Assembly: GCA_030682655.1 (NCBI GenBank) | Contig: JAUXNU010000125.1 | Coordinates: forward strand, 1 to 52,088 | Direction: 5' to 3' | Origin: Actinomycetota bacterium | GTDB lineage: Bacteria; Actinomycetota; Coriobacteriia; Anaerosomatales; JAUXNU01 | DNA length: 52,088 bases | Shown here: piece after piece, positions 15,437-23,728 of the stretch | How the letters are laid out: the number at the start of each line of letters is the position of its first letter | How positions within the stretch are numbered: position 1 is the stretch's first letter | Notes under the pieces: model-generated | Database searches by the model: none | Seen by the model: only the letters and a program-made list of their open reading frames with translations | Told to the model about the DNA's origin: nothing | Translations under genes and position numbers: made by a program

Positions 15437-17787
15437 GCCAGGGGGCTTCCACGGTGAAACGTGAACAGGCGGCGGGCGTCCATCTGCCCTATGCGCGGCA
15501 CGTCAACGACTGCACGCTGGAGACGCGGGACGGCCTGCTGCTGCAGACGATCCGTCTGCGCGGACTGTTGTTCGAAACCGCGGACACTACCGAGCTCAAC
15601 TATCGCAAGACCTTGCGTGACGCGATGCTTCGCGCCATCGGCTCGTCGCGGTTCGCCCTCTACCACCACGTCGTCAGACGGCGGGCGGAGATCGATCTTC
15701 AGGCCGAGTATCCGGACCCCTTTTCCCAGACGCTCGCAGACCGCTGGGCCGACCGGCTGGCCGCCAAGGCGCTGTTCGCCAATGACCTGTATCTGACGCT
15801 GATCCGCCGGCCCCTTCAGGGACGGATCGGCGTCGCCGATCAGGTGCGCAACTGGTTCGCGCGCGCCGGTGAACAGGCCGGGGCCGAGCGGGCCTATGAG
15901 CTCTCCCAGCTGGACGCGGGCCGGGACGCCCTGATCGCGGCCCTGGGCGACTATGCCCCCCGTCTGCTCCAGGTCCGCGAGACCCCCAACGGCGTCTGCT
16001 CCGAACCGCTGGAGTTCCTGTCGGAGCTCTACAACGGCGAACAGCGCCCCGTGTTGTTGCCGCATCAGGATCTGGGATCCTACCTGCCGTATCGCCGGGT
16101 CAGTTTCGGCCAGGAGGCGGTGGAGCTCTCGGCGGTCGGACACCTGCCGCGCAGCTTCCTCGGGCTGGTCTCGATCAAGGACTATCCGGCCTGGAGCGCG
16201 CCCGGCATGTTCGACGAACTGCTGCGCCTGCCGTTCGAACTGACCATCACCCAGTCGTTCGCCTTTGTGGAGCGGGGGGCCGCGCTGGAGCGGATGAACC
16301 TGGCCCTGCGCCGCATGCGGTCGGCCGAGGACGAGGCGCTCTCGCTGCGCGGCGAACTGGCCCAGGCCAAGGACGATGTCGCGGCCGGGCGCGCGGGCTA
16401 TGGCGAGCACCATATGACCATCGCCGTGCGCGGGGATACGCCCGCCGCCGTCGATGCCGCGGTCGCGGAAGTGACGGCCAGTCTCGCCGACATGGGCATC
16501 GTCGCCGTGCGCGAGGAGATCGCGCTGGAGCCGGCCTTCTGGGCGCAGTTTCCGGCGAATTTCAAATATATCGCGCGGCGAGGACTGGTCTCGACAAACA
16601 ATTTCGCCGGCCTGGCCAGCGCGCATAATTTCCCGTTGGGGGCGGCGACGGGATCCCACTGGGGTGACGCCATCACCCTGCTGGAGACCACCGCCGCCGG
16701 GCCGTATTTCTTCAACTTCCACCAGGGCGACCTCGGTAATTTCACGGTGATCGGCCCGTCCGGGTCGGGCAAGACGGTGGTGCTCAACTTCCTGCTGGCC
16801 CAGGCCCGCAAGCTCGACCCGCGCATCATCTTCTTCGACAAGGACCGCGGCGCCGAACTGTTCATCCGCGCCATCGGCGGCCGCTACGACCAGCTGCGCC
16901 CCGGCGAGGCCTCAGGGCTCAACCCCCTGCAGCTGGAGGACACGCCGGCCAATCGCGGCTTCCTGGTCGAGTGGCTGAACCAGCTTTCCGGCGGAGCCGA
17001 CGTCGATGACCTGGCCCGGATCAGCGATGCGATCAGCGCGAATTTCGATCAGCCGGTCAAACATCGGCGCCTGAGACATCTGGTCGAACTGTTCCGCGGC
17101 GACCAGCGTCCGCACGCCGGTGATCTCTGGTCGCGGCTGCGTCCGTGGTGGGGAGATGGCGAACGCGCCTGGCTGTTCGACAACCCCAAGGACCTGACCG
17201 ACCTGTCGGTGCGCACCGTCGGTTTCGACATGACGGTGCTGCTCGACGATCCGACCGTCCGGACCCCGGCGATGATGTACCTGTTCCACCGTGTGGAGGA
17301 GCGTCTGGACGGTTCGCCGGCGATCATCATCGTCGATGAAGGTTGGAAGGCGCTCGACGACGACGTCTTTGTCCGCCGCATCAAGGACTGGGAAAAGACC
17401 ATCCGCAAACGCAACGGGATCGTCGGCTTCGCCACCCAGAGCGCGCAGGACGCCCTCGAAAGCCGCATCGCCAGCGCCATCATCGAGCAGGCGGCGACCC
17501 AGATCTTCATGGTCAATGCCAAGGCGCGGGCCGAGGACTATGTCGAGGGCTTTGGTCTCACCCCGCATGAGTTTGATCTGATCCGCACATTGCCGGACAG
17601 CGCGCACTGTTTCCTCATCAAGCGGGGCGGAGAGAGTGTCGTCGCCCGTCTGGACCTCTCCGGCGAGGACGATGTCCTGACCATTCTTTCCGGCCGCGAG
17701 CGGACCGTCCGCCTGCTCGACGAAATCCGCGCCTCGGTCGGTGACGATCCGGTCGACTGGATGCCGCCCTTGCTGGAGCGCGCGTGA
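15415..17787 (+). CDS. virB4: VirB4-type T4SS ATPase
   Basis: This 790-aa ATPase powers pilus biogenesis and substrate transfer. The N-terminal domain (LPYARHVNDCTLETRDGLLL) is typical of CagE/TrbE/VirB4. Walker A is IGPSGSGKTVVL near residues 447-458, and Walker B is IIIVDEGWKAL near 636-646, followed by GFATQSAQDA, all family hallmarks. The length is normal. The start is ATG 15,415, inside the end of virB3; ATG 15,382 would add 11 residues. The stop overlaps the virB6 start. Confidence 0.95.
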   Translation: MQLLPSLSQGASTVKREQAAGVHLPYARHVNDCTLETRDGLLLQTIRLRGLLFETADTTELNYRKTLRDAMLRAIGSSRFALYHHVVRRRAEIDLQAEYPDPFSQTLADRWADRLAAKALFANDLYLTLIRRPLQGRIGVADQVRNWFARAGEQAGAERAYELSQLDAGRDALIAALGDYAPRLLQVRETPNGVCSEPLEFLSELYNGEQRPVLLPHQDLGSYLPYRRVSFGQEAVELSAVGHLPRSFLGLVSIKDYPAWSAPGMFDELLRLPFELTITQSFAFVERGAALERMNLALRRMRSAEDEALSLRGELAQAKDDVAAGRAGYGEHHMTIAVRGDTPAAVDAAVAEVTASLADMGIVAVREEIALEPAFWAQFPANFKYIARRGLVSTNNFAGLASAHNFPLGAATGSHWGDAITLLETTAAGPYFFNFHQGDLGNFTVIGPSGSGKTVVLNFLLAQARKLDPRIIFFDKDRGAELFIRAIGGRYDQLRPGEASGLNPLQLEDTPANRGFLVEWLNQLSGGADVDDLARISDAISANFDQPVKHRRLRHLVELFRGDQRPHAGDLWSRLRPWWGDGERAWLFDNPKDLTDLSVRTVGFDMTVLLDDPTVRTPAMMYLFHRVEERLDGSPAIIIVDEGWKALDDDVFVRRIKDWEKTIRKRNGIVGFATQSAQDALESRIASAIIEQAATQIFMVNAKARAEDYVEGFGLTPHEFDLIRTLPDSAHCFLIKRGGESVVARLDLSGEDDVLTILSGRERTVRLLDEIRASVGDDPVDWMPPLLERA

Positions 17788-19010
17788 TGATAATCGGGAC
17801 GTGCCCGGCGCTTTCCAGTGGCGACGCCTTCCTGTCGTCGTTACTGCGGCACATCGACTGTCAGGGGCAGACGCTCGGCTCGGCGGGCTATCAGGTGCTG
17901 GCCGATCCGGCCTCGCCGCTGGCGCTGGTGCTGACCGCCCTGCTGACGATCTTTGTCGCCCTGTTCGGTCTGCGCATGATGCTCGGCGAGACGCCGACCT
18001 TGCGCGACGGGGTGATGGCGGTCGCCAAGATCGGCGTGGTGCTGGCCATCGCCACCAGTTGGCCGGCCTATCGGACCGTGGTCTATGACGTCATCGTCCA
18101 CGGCCACGGGCAGTTGAGCGCCGCGATCGGCGGCCCAGCCCGGCTACCCGGCGCGCGAGACGACCTGATCGACCGCCTCCAGGCCGCTGACGTCACGATC
18201 AATCGCCTGATCAATCTGGGGACCGGGCGGAGCGACGTTGCCGCCCTGACCCCGCCCGGTGAAAACGCCCCGGGGCAGCCGCCCCGGCGCACGCCCATCG
18301 CGGACGACCCTGCATTTGGAACCGCGCGCGTCATCTTCCTTTCGAGCACCGTGGCGGCTTTCGCGTTCGTCCGGCTGACGGCGGGCATTCTCCTGGCCTT
18401 GGCCCCCTTGTTCGCCGGCCTGCTGTTGTTTGGAAGGACGCGCGGGTTTGTCGCCGGCTGGGCGCGGGCCCTGGTCTTCACCTTGCTGGCTTCAATCGCC
18501 GTGACGATCCTGCTGGGCGTCCAACTGGCGCTTCTTGAGCCCTGGCTGGCGCAGGTGCTCAGCCTACGTCAGGACAGGATGGTCACAGCGACGGCACCGG
18601 TCGAGTTGCTGATCCTGTGCCTCGGCTTCGCCGTCGCCCTGGCGGGATCCTTCGCGGTGATCATGCGTCTCGCCTTCGCGGTCGATTTTTCATTGGGGCG
18701 GCGGACAGCGACGGTCGCGGTGCCGATCCGATCTTCTTTAGAGTCGGTCCTCATGCCTTCGCACAGGCCTGAGGCCGGTCGCTCCGCGCCACGCGCCCAT
18801 GCCGTCGCCGAGGCTCTTTTCGCCTCCCAGCGCCGCGAGCAGGCCTATCAGACGCAACCGGCGGACGGTCCATCTGCGGGAGCCTTATCGGGACGCGCCA
18901 GAGCGCCCGCGACTGTAGATGACTTCACCATCCCGGCCCTGGGTCAGGCCTTGCGCCGGACCCGGCCGCGGAAATCCCTCGGGGCCGCTCTTCGGGACCG
19001 CCGTTCATGA
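17784..19010 (+). CDS. virB6: VirB6/TrbL-type polytopic membrane protein
   Basis: This 408-aa protein forms part of the inner-membrane channel of the T4SS. Hydrophobic segments include LALVLTALLTIFVALFGLRM, the VAKIGVVLAIATSW stretch, FVRLTAGILLALAPLFAGLL, ARALVFTLLASIAVTILLG and LLILCLGFAVALAGSFAVIM. The motif GLRMMLGETPTLRDGVMAVAKIG is characteristic of VirB6. The C-terminal about 90 residues are soluble, rich in Ala, Arg and Pro. It overlaps virB4 by 4 bp and virB8 by 4 bp. There is no VirB5 between virB4 and virB6. Confidence 0.9.
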   Translation: MMIIGTCPALSSGDAFLSSLLRHIDCQGQTLGSAGYQVLADPASPLALVLTALLTIFVALFGLRMMLGETPTLRDGVMAVAKIGVVLAIATSWPAYRTVVYDVIVHGHGQLSAAIGGPARLPGARDDLIDRLQAADVTINRLINLGTGRSDVAALTPPGENAPGQPPRRTPIADDPAFGTARVIFLSSTVAAFAFVRLTAGILLALAPLFAGLLLFGRTRGFVAGWARALVFTLLASIAVTILLGVQLALLEPWLAQVLSLRQDRMVTATAPVELLILCLGFAVALAGSFAVIMRLAFAVDFSLGRRTATVAVPIRSSLESVLMPSHRPEAGRSAPRAHAVAEALFASQRREQAYQTQPADGPSAGALSGRARAPATVDDFTIPALGQALRRTRPRKSLGAALRDRRS

Positions 19011-19783
19011 AAAAAGCCAGCCGTGAATCGCTGAACGCCTATTACCGCGAGGCCGGAAGCTGGGCCGCCGACCAGCTGGGCGCACTACGGCGATCGCGCC
19101 GGATCGCCTGGATAGTCGCGGCCGCCGCGGTCGTGGTGGCGGTGTCGGAGGCGGTTGCGCTGATCGTGCTCATGCCCCTGAAGACGGTCGTGCCCTATAC
19201 GCTGATGGTGGATCGAACCACGGGCTATGTGCAGGCACTCAGACCGCTCGACCCTGGCCAGATCACGCCGGATCGGGCTCTCGTCCAGTCAATGCTTGTT
19301 CAATACGTCATCGCGCGCGAAGGCTTCGATATCGCCACCCTGCAAGCCAATTATGAGAAGGTCGGTCTATGGTCGGCGGAGCGGGCGCGTGGCGACTATC
19401 TGAACCTCATGCAGGTCTCGAACCCGGACGGCCCGCTCTCGCTCTATCCCAGGCGCTCGGTCGTCGAGACCCGGGTCAAAAGCGTATCGCCCTTGAACGC
19501 GCAGTCAGCGCTCGTGCGTTTCGAGACCGTCTGGCGGGACGAGGGCGGTCAACTCCAACCGGCGCAGCCATGGGTCGCCATCGTTCAGTATCGGTTCTCG
19601 GGTGAGCCCATGTCCGCCGAGGACCGGTTCCTCAATCCGCTGGGCTTCCAGGTGGTTGACTACCGTCGCGATCCTGAAGCCATCCCGCTAGCCGACTTGT
19701 CCGTCCCGCCCGACCTGTATGGGACAGACCCGGTTGAAGCCGAAAATGTCCAGGTCAGTCCGGTGACGGGTGTAGCGCCGTGA
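19007..19783 (+). CDS. virB8: VirB8-type T4SS assembly protein
   Basis: A 258-aa bitopic protein: a cytosolic start, one helix (IAWIVAAAAVVVAVSEAVALIVL, residues about 32-54) and a periplasmic NTF2-like domain. Family motifs are PLKTVVPYTLMVDRTTGYVQ, VIAREGFD and NPLGFQVVDYRRDPEA near the end. VirB8 nucleates the inner-membrane complex and contacts VirB9 and VirB10. It starts within the ATGA overlap with virB6 and ends overlapping virB9. Confidence 0.94.
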   Translation: MKKASRESLNAYYREAGSWAADQLGALRRSRRIAWIVAAAAVVVAVSEAVALIVLMPLKTVVPYTLMVDRTTGYVQALRPLDPGQITPDRALVQSMLVQYVIAREGFDIATLQANYEKVGLWSAERARGDYLNLMQVSNPDGPLSLYPRRSVVETRVKSVSPLNAQSALVRFETVWRDEGGQLQPAQPWVAIVQYRFSGEPMSAEDRFLNPLGFQVVDYRRDPEAIPLADLSVPPDLYGTDPVEAENVQVSPVTGVAP

Positions 19784-20469
19784 AGCGCATCATCCTTCTT
19801 GTCCTATTGCTCAGTGCGCCTGCGATGGCCCAGACGCCGCCGCCGCCAAACGGAGACGATGCCCGGCTCAGGACGATTCAGTACGACGCCAGCCAGGTTT
19901 TTCGGCTGAGGGTCGCGACGGGTTACCAGTTGACCCTCCTCTTCGATCCCGAGGAGCGGGTGGAGACTGTCGGAATCGGCGATAGCGACGGCTGGCAGGT
20001 GACGCTCAACGGCCGGGGCGACGCCCTCTTCCTCAAGCCGATCCGGCCAAACAGCGCGACCAATATGACGGTGATCACCGACGCAAGGGTCTATAATTTC
20101 GAAATCTCGTCGGCGCACAGCGCTGGGGCCGACACCCCCTTCACCGTGCGCTTCCTCCATCCTGGCGCATCGGCCGCGACCCCGCCTGAGCCCGCTGCGC
20201 AGCCGGTCGGGCGCTACCGCTTGAGCGGCGTCCGGACGCTGCGCCCGGTAGCAATCAGCGACGACGGCGAGCGCACCTCTATCGAATGGCGCGATCAGCA
20301 GGCGATTCCCGCAATCTTCGCCATCGATGACCGCGGCGACGAAATACTGGTTGAGGGCCACGTCCGCGGCGGGCTGTATGTGATCGACGCGGTTCATCGG
20401 ACGCTTCTCTTCCGACTGGATCGGCAGACCGCGCGGGCCAGCCGCAACCGCACCCGGTCGCCAGAATGA
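19780..20469 (+). CDS. virB9: VirB9-type outer-membrane complex protein
   Basis: A 229-aa periplasmic protein with signal peptide MKRIILLVLLLSAPAMAQ. IQYDASQVFRLRVATGYQL and NMTVITDARVYNFE are typical of the VirB9 N-domain, and the C-terminal part (PAIFAIDDRGDEILVEGHV, YVIDAVHRTLLFRL) matches the outer-membrane ring domain. VirB9 normally needs the lipoprotein VirB7; no virB7-like gene is present here. The start was chosen from the 4-bp overlap with virB8. Confidence 0.93.
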   Translation: MKRIILLVLLLSAPAMAQTPPPPNGDDARLRTIQYDASQVFRLRVATGYQLTLLFDPEERVETVGIGDSDGWQVTLNGRGDALFLKPIRPNSATNMTVITDARVYNFEISSAHSAGADTPFTVRFLHPGASAATPPEPAAQPVGRYRLSGVRTLRPVAISDDGERTSIEWRDQQAIPAIFAIDDRGDEILVEGHVRGGLYVIDAVHRTLLFRLDRQTARASRNRTRSPE

Positions 20470-21551
20470 CCGACCCCGCCTGGAACCCTCGCACTTCAGG
20501 CGCGACCGAAGCGGATATCCGTCCCATCGTCGCCCGGCATCGTGGCCAAACGCCGGCATGGTTGCTTTCTGGCGTCGTCGTTCTGGGGGGCGTCTTGTTG
20601 TTCGCCGTCCTTGACGGTCAGCGTCGCGCCCTGACGGTGCCCACTACCGAGGTGAGGATGGTCGATCGGGTGGAGTTGCCGGCGGCATTGCCGCCTCTCT
20701 ACCTGCCACCGGAGCCGCCTCCGCCGCCTCCACCCCCGCAACCCGAGGCCTTGGTCGCGGCGGTCGCTACTGCACCGGTGCGTCCACCGTTCCCGATGGG
20801 ACCGGTCCAGGCCCAGCCTGCTCTTCCCAATTACCCCGCGCCGGCTTTTGCGGCTCCGACCCCGCAACCACTGCCGGTCCTGAGCGGCGGAAGTGGTCCG
20901 GCCCTGGTAATCGATACGACGGTGTCGCGTGCGGAGGGCGGGACCAACGCTGCGGCGACAGGGGTGCCTGGTGCTGTTCGGACGACCCGTTTGAGCCGTC
21001 GGGCGATGACCGTGCCCCAGGGCACGCTCATTCCTGCGGTCCTGGAGACCGCGTTGGACTCGACCCGACCCGGCCATGTCAGGGCAATCGTGTCTCGCGA
21101 CATCACCGGGTTCGACGGCAGTCAGATCCTCATCCCCCGAGGCAGCCGGCTGTTCGGCGACTATCAATCGGACATGGCGGCCGGGCAGAATCGCGCGCTC
21201 GTACAGTGGACCCGACTGGTCAGGCCCGACGGTGTCTCTGTCGCCATCGCCTCCCCGGCCGCGGACATGCAGGGACGGGCCGGCATCCAGGGCCGGGTGG
21301 ACAATCATTTCCTGGAACGCTTCGGTGGGGCCCTTCTGCAGACGACCCTGAATGTCGGAAGCGCCTTTGCGACCCGAAGTATCGCGGGAGACGCTCCCGT
21401 GATCGTCGCTTCGACTGGGGCGATTGCGGTCCCTGACGTGACGCCATCAGGCTCTCGCGGGCAGCCGACGCTCCATGTCGATGCTGGCACCAGGGTGGGG
21501 GTATTCGTCGCGCGCGATCTGGAATTCCCGTCGGGCGAGGTTCGGCAATGA
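20466..21551 (+). CDS. virB10: VirB10-type T4SS scaffold protein
   Basis: A 361-aa protein that spans both membranes and senses ATP use by VirB4/VirB11. It has one N-terminal helix (LLSGVVVLGGVLLFAVLDG), a proline-rich linker (PPEPPPPPPPPQPE) that crosses the periplasm, and a C-terminal TrbI/VirB10 domain with GTLIPAVLETALDSTRPGHV, RDITGFDGSQILIPRGSRL and the closing AGTRVGVFVARDLEF. Length is in the usual range. It overlaps virB9 and virB11 by 4 bp each. Confidence 0.94.
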   Translation: MTDPAWNPRTSGATEADIRPIVARHRGQTPAWLLSGVVVLGGVLLFAVLDGQRRALTVPTTEVRMVDRVELPAALPPLYLPPEPPPPPPPPQPEALVAAVATAPVRPPFPMGPVQAQPALPNYPAPAFAAPTPQPLPVLSGGSGPALVIDTTVSRAEGGTNAAATGVPGAVRTTRLSRRAMTVPQGTLIPAVLETALDSTRPGHVRAIVSRDITGFDGSQILIPRGSRLFGDYQSDMAAGQNRALVQWTRLVRPDGVSVAIASPAADMQGRAGIQGRVDNHFLERFGGALLQTTLNVGSAFATRSIAGDAPVIVASTGAIAVPDVTPSGSRGQPTLHVDAGTRVGVFVARDLEFPSGEVRQ

Positions 21552-22546
21552 GTGGTGTCCCTATGGAGGGCCAAGTCTATCTGCAGAGCTATCTGGCACC
21601 GTTCGCTGATATTCTTGGTCGTGCCGATGTTACGGACATCTACGTCAATGCTCCGGATGAGTGTTGGGCAGAGACCCTTGGCGGTGAAATCGAACGTCAC
21701 GGGATAACCGGCCTGGATGGGACCGTCCTGACGAGGCTGAGCCGTCAGATCGCGGCGTATGCCCATCAGGGGATCAGTCGCGAGCACCCGATCCTTTCAG
21801 CGGCGCTTCCAGGCGGAGAGCGGGTTCAGATCATCATGCCTCCGGCCACGCGAGGTGGCATCGTTCTCGCCATCCGTAAACATGTCTCCTCCGATCTCAG
21901 GCTGGAGGACTACGTCTCAGGCGGTGCCTTTGAGACCGCACATCTGGGCGGATCACGGCACGAGATCGGGCTGGATGCTCAACTGCGTGAAAGGCTGCAG
22001 TCAGGCGATGTCGCTGGCCTTCTCAGCGCAGCGGTGAAAGGCCGTCGAAACATCCTGATCTCGGGAGGCACCTCCACCGGCAAGACCACCTTCCTCAATG
22101 CCCTGATCCGCGAGATCCCGCAGGAGGAACGGCTGATCTTCATAGAGGACACGCCCGAACTTCACCTGCATCATCCCAATGCGATCGGCCTGATCGCCCC
22201 CCGCAGTGCGCTTGGCGAAGCGTTGGTCACGGCCGAGGATCTGTTGAATGCGTCGCTAAGGTTGCGGCCAGACCGGGTCATCCTGGGCGAACTGCGCGGC
22301 CTGGAGGCCTACACATTCCTGCGCGCCGTAAATACCGGTCATCCGGGATCGATGACGACCGTGCATGCCGACAGTCCCGAACGAGCGATCGAACAAATTG
22401 CACTGCTTGTCCTGCAAGGCGGCACGACGCTTCGACGCGAAGACGTCATTCATTACATCCGCTCGACCATAGATGTCTTCGTCCAGCTCTCGCGCACAGC
22501 CGGTCGGCGCAGCGTGTCAGAGGTTGCCTTGAGAGCGGACACATGA
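21548..22546 (+). CDS. virB11: VirB11-type secretion ATPase
   Basis: A 332-aa hexameric traffic ATPase. The N-domain (YLAPFADILGRADVTDIYVN) is followed by Walker A ILISGGTSTGKTTFLNAL near residues 168-185, the Asp box EDTPEL, Walker B-type VILGELRGLEAYTFLRAVNT, and the His box GHPGSMTTVHADSPERAI. All catalytic motifs are intact. It closes the virB operon; the next gene starts 444 bp downstream. Confidence 0.95.
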   Translation: MSGVPMEGQVYLQSYLAPFADILGRADVTDIYVNAPDECWAETLGGEIERHGITGLDGTVLTRLSRQIAAYAHQGISREHPILSAALPGGERVQIIMPPATRGGIVLAIRKHVSSDLRLEDYVSGGAFETAHLGGSRHEIGLDAQLRERLQSGDVAGLLSAAVKGRRNILISGGTSTGKTTFLNALIREIPQEERLIFIEDTPELHLHHPNAIGLIAPRSALGEALVTAEDLLNASLRLRPDRVILGELRGLEAYTFLRAVNTGHPGSMTTVHADSPERAIEQIALLVLQGGTTLRREDVIHYIRSTIDVFVQLSRTAGRRSVSEVALRADT

Positions 22547-22990
22547 CCCCGACTGTAGCCGTACTGACGTAGAGTAGGCGTCTTGCAGGAATTCCGCCTA
22601 TGCGCGTTTCGCGACCGAGACGCGAACAGGGGAGAGAGATCGGTCCGCACCAAAAGCTGACGTCGGCTCAACGCCCGAACTTCAGACGCTCAACGGATGC
22701 TGATATCGCCGCCGCATCGCTTCTTTCCACAGGCCGAGATGGTTGGTAGACGCTGAGCGACGGTGTGCTTCGCCCTTCAACTCCGGGGGCATAGCCCCCC
22801 TTACCCTGTATGCCGGGGCTAGCGCCCCGGAAACCCTTATCCCGCAACACATTTCGCCTGGCTACTTGCCACGACCCCTGACCCTCCTCAGGCCCCACTT
22901 ACGGACCCTGGGCCTCTCCCTAGCGGTCGAGGGCAGGCTTGACTCAATCAGCCAACCAGCTTTCGTAATGGTTGTTTGGGGAGGGACGAT
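22547..22990. other. Structured gap after virB11, candidate oriT or leader RNA
   Basis: No gene is supported in 444 bp. Two adjacent GC hairpins stand out: GGGGGCATAGCCCCC at 22,785-22,799 and CCGGGGCTAGCGCCCCGG at 22,813-22,830. They lie between the secretion operon and the DNA-processing genes, a common place for an origin of transfer, but no nick consensus is recognised. They could also be a terminator pair for virB or a structured 5' leader of the downstream operon. Confidence 0.45.
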
Positions 22991-23728
22991 ATGCAACTCA
23001 AGATTCAGCGCTCTCAGCGCGAAGGCGGCGTGATGTCGAAGACAGTGATCTTCTGCATCGACGCGCGCGTCGAGTTCACGGCTGCGGAGCAAGCGAGCAT
23101 TACACGCTACAAGCTCCAGAAGCAGGTCATCTACAACAGCGAGGCATCGAAGAAGCACCTCGACTCCGCCGCAGGCTACCAGGCCGGCAATAGCTTGGGC
23201 GGCAACCTCCGAAGCCTCGCGTCCGTCGCGATGGCGGCGATGAACCTCAACATCTCCATCGAGAGTCTCCAGCGCGGCCAACACGTCGAGTGCAAGAGTC
23301 TGGACGAGCTCCTTGGGGCGGAACAGGCGATTATGGACGCCTGCCGAAACCTGCGAGGCTATCTCGACACCGCCGCCACGTTTGATGGGCGGGAGGTCCT
23401 CATCGACTTCAATACCGATGAACCGCATGTCGTCGCCACGGCCACCGCGCCGGCACCGATGCTTGTTGCTCCGTCAGCCACCACGGCCCAGGCCGCGCCC
23501 CAACCAGCGCTCGAAGCAGACGCAACCCACCATCGCACCGCTGATGAGACTGCCGGCCTCCGCCCTGATCCTCATGTCGGCATGGGCGGCAACGCAGGCG
23601 CGATGACACAGGAGTTCAGTATCGAACCCTTTGTTCGCTGGTGGCAGAGGTTGAGCGGCGGACAGAAGGTCGGAGTCGTCGTCGGGACCCTGTTCATCCT
23701 CTTCCTGCTGTCTCAGTGCATGGGCTGA
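22991..23728 (+). CDS. Tail-anchored protein of unknown function in the transfer operon
   Basis: A 245-aa protein. The N-terminal about 110 residues (VIFCIDARVEFTAAEQASIT, then KHLDSAAGYQAGNSL) form a compact soluble domain I do not recognise. Then comes an Ala/Pro-rich linker, and a C-terminal single helix (VGVVVGTLFILFLLSQCMG) that should anchor it in the inner membrane. The ATG at 22,991 is preceded by GGGAGGGACGAT. The stop overlaps the start of the HerA-like ATPase (TGATG), so it probably works with that ATPase, for example as its membrane anchor; that role is inferred. Confidence 0.72.
   Translation: MQLKIQRSQREGGVMSKTVIFCIDARVEFTAAEQASITRYKLQKQVIYNSEASKKHLDSAAGYQAGNSLGGNLRSLASVAMAAMNLNISIESLQRGQHVECKSLDELLGAEQAIMDACRNLRGYLDTAATFDGREVLIDFNTDEPHVVATATAPAPMLVAPSATTAQAAPQPALEADATHHRTADETAGLRPDPHVGMGGNAGAMTQEFSIEPFVRWWQRLSGGQKVGVVVGTLFILFLLSQCMG

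Noticed and set aside
15424..16722. Long frame antisense to virB4
   Set aside because: Overlaps the clearly assigned ATPase gene; no recognisable family.
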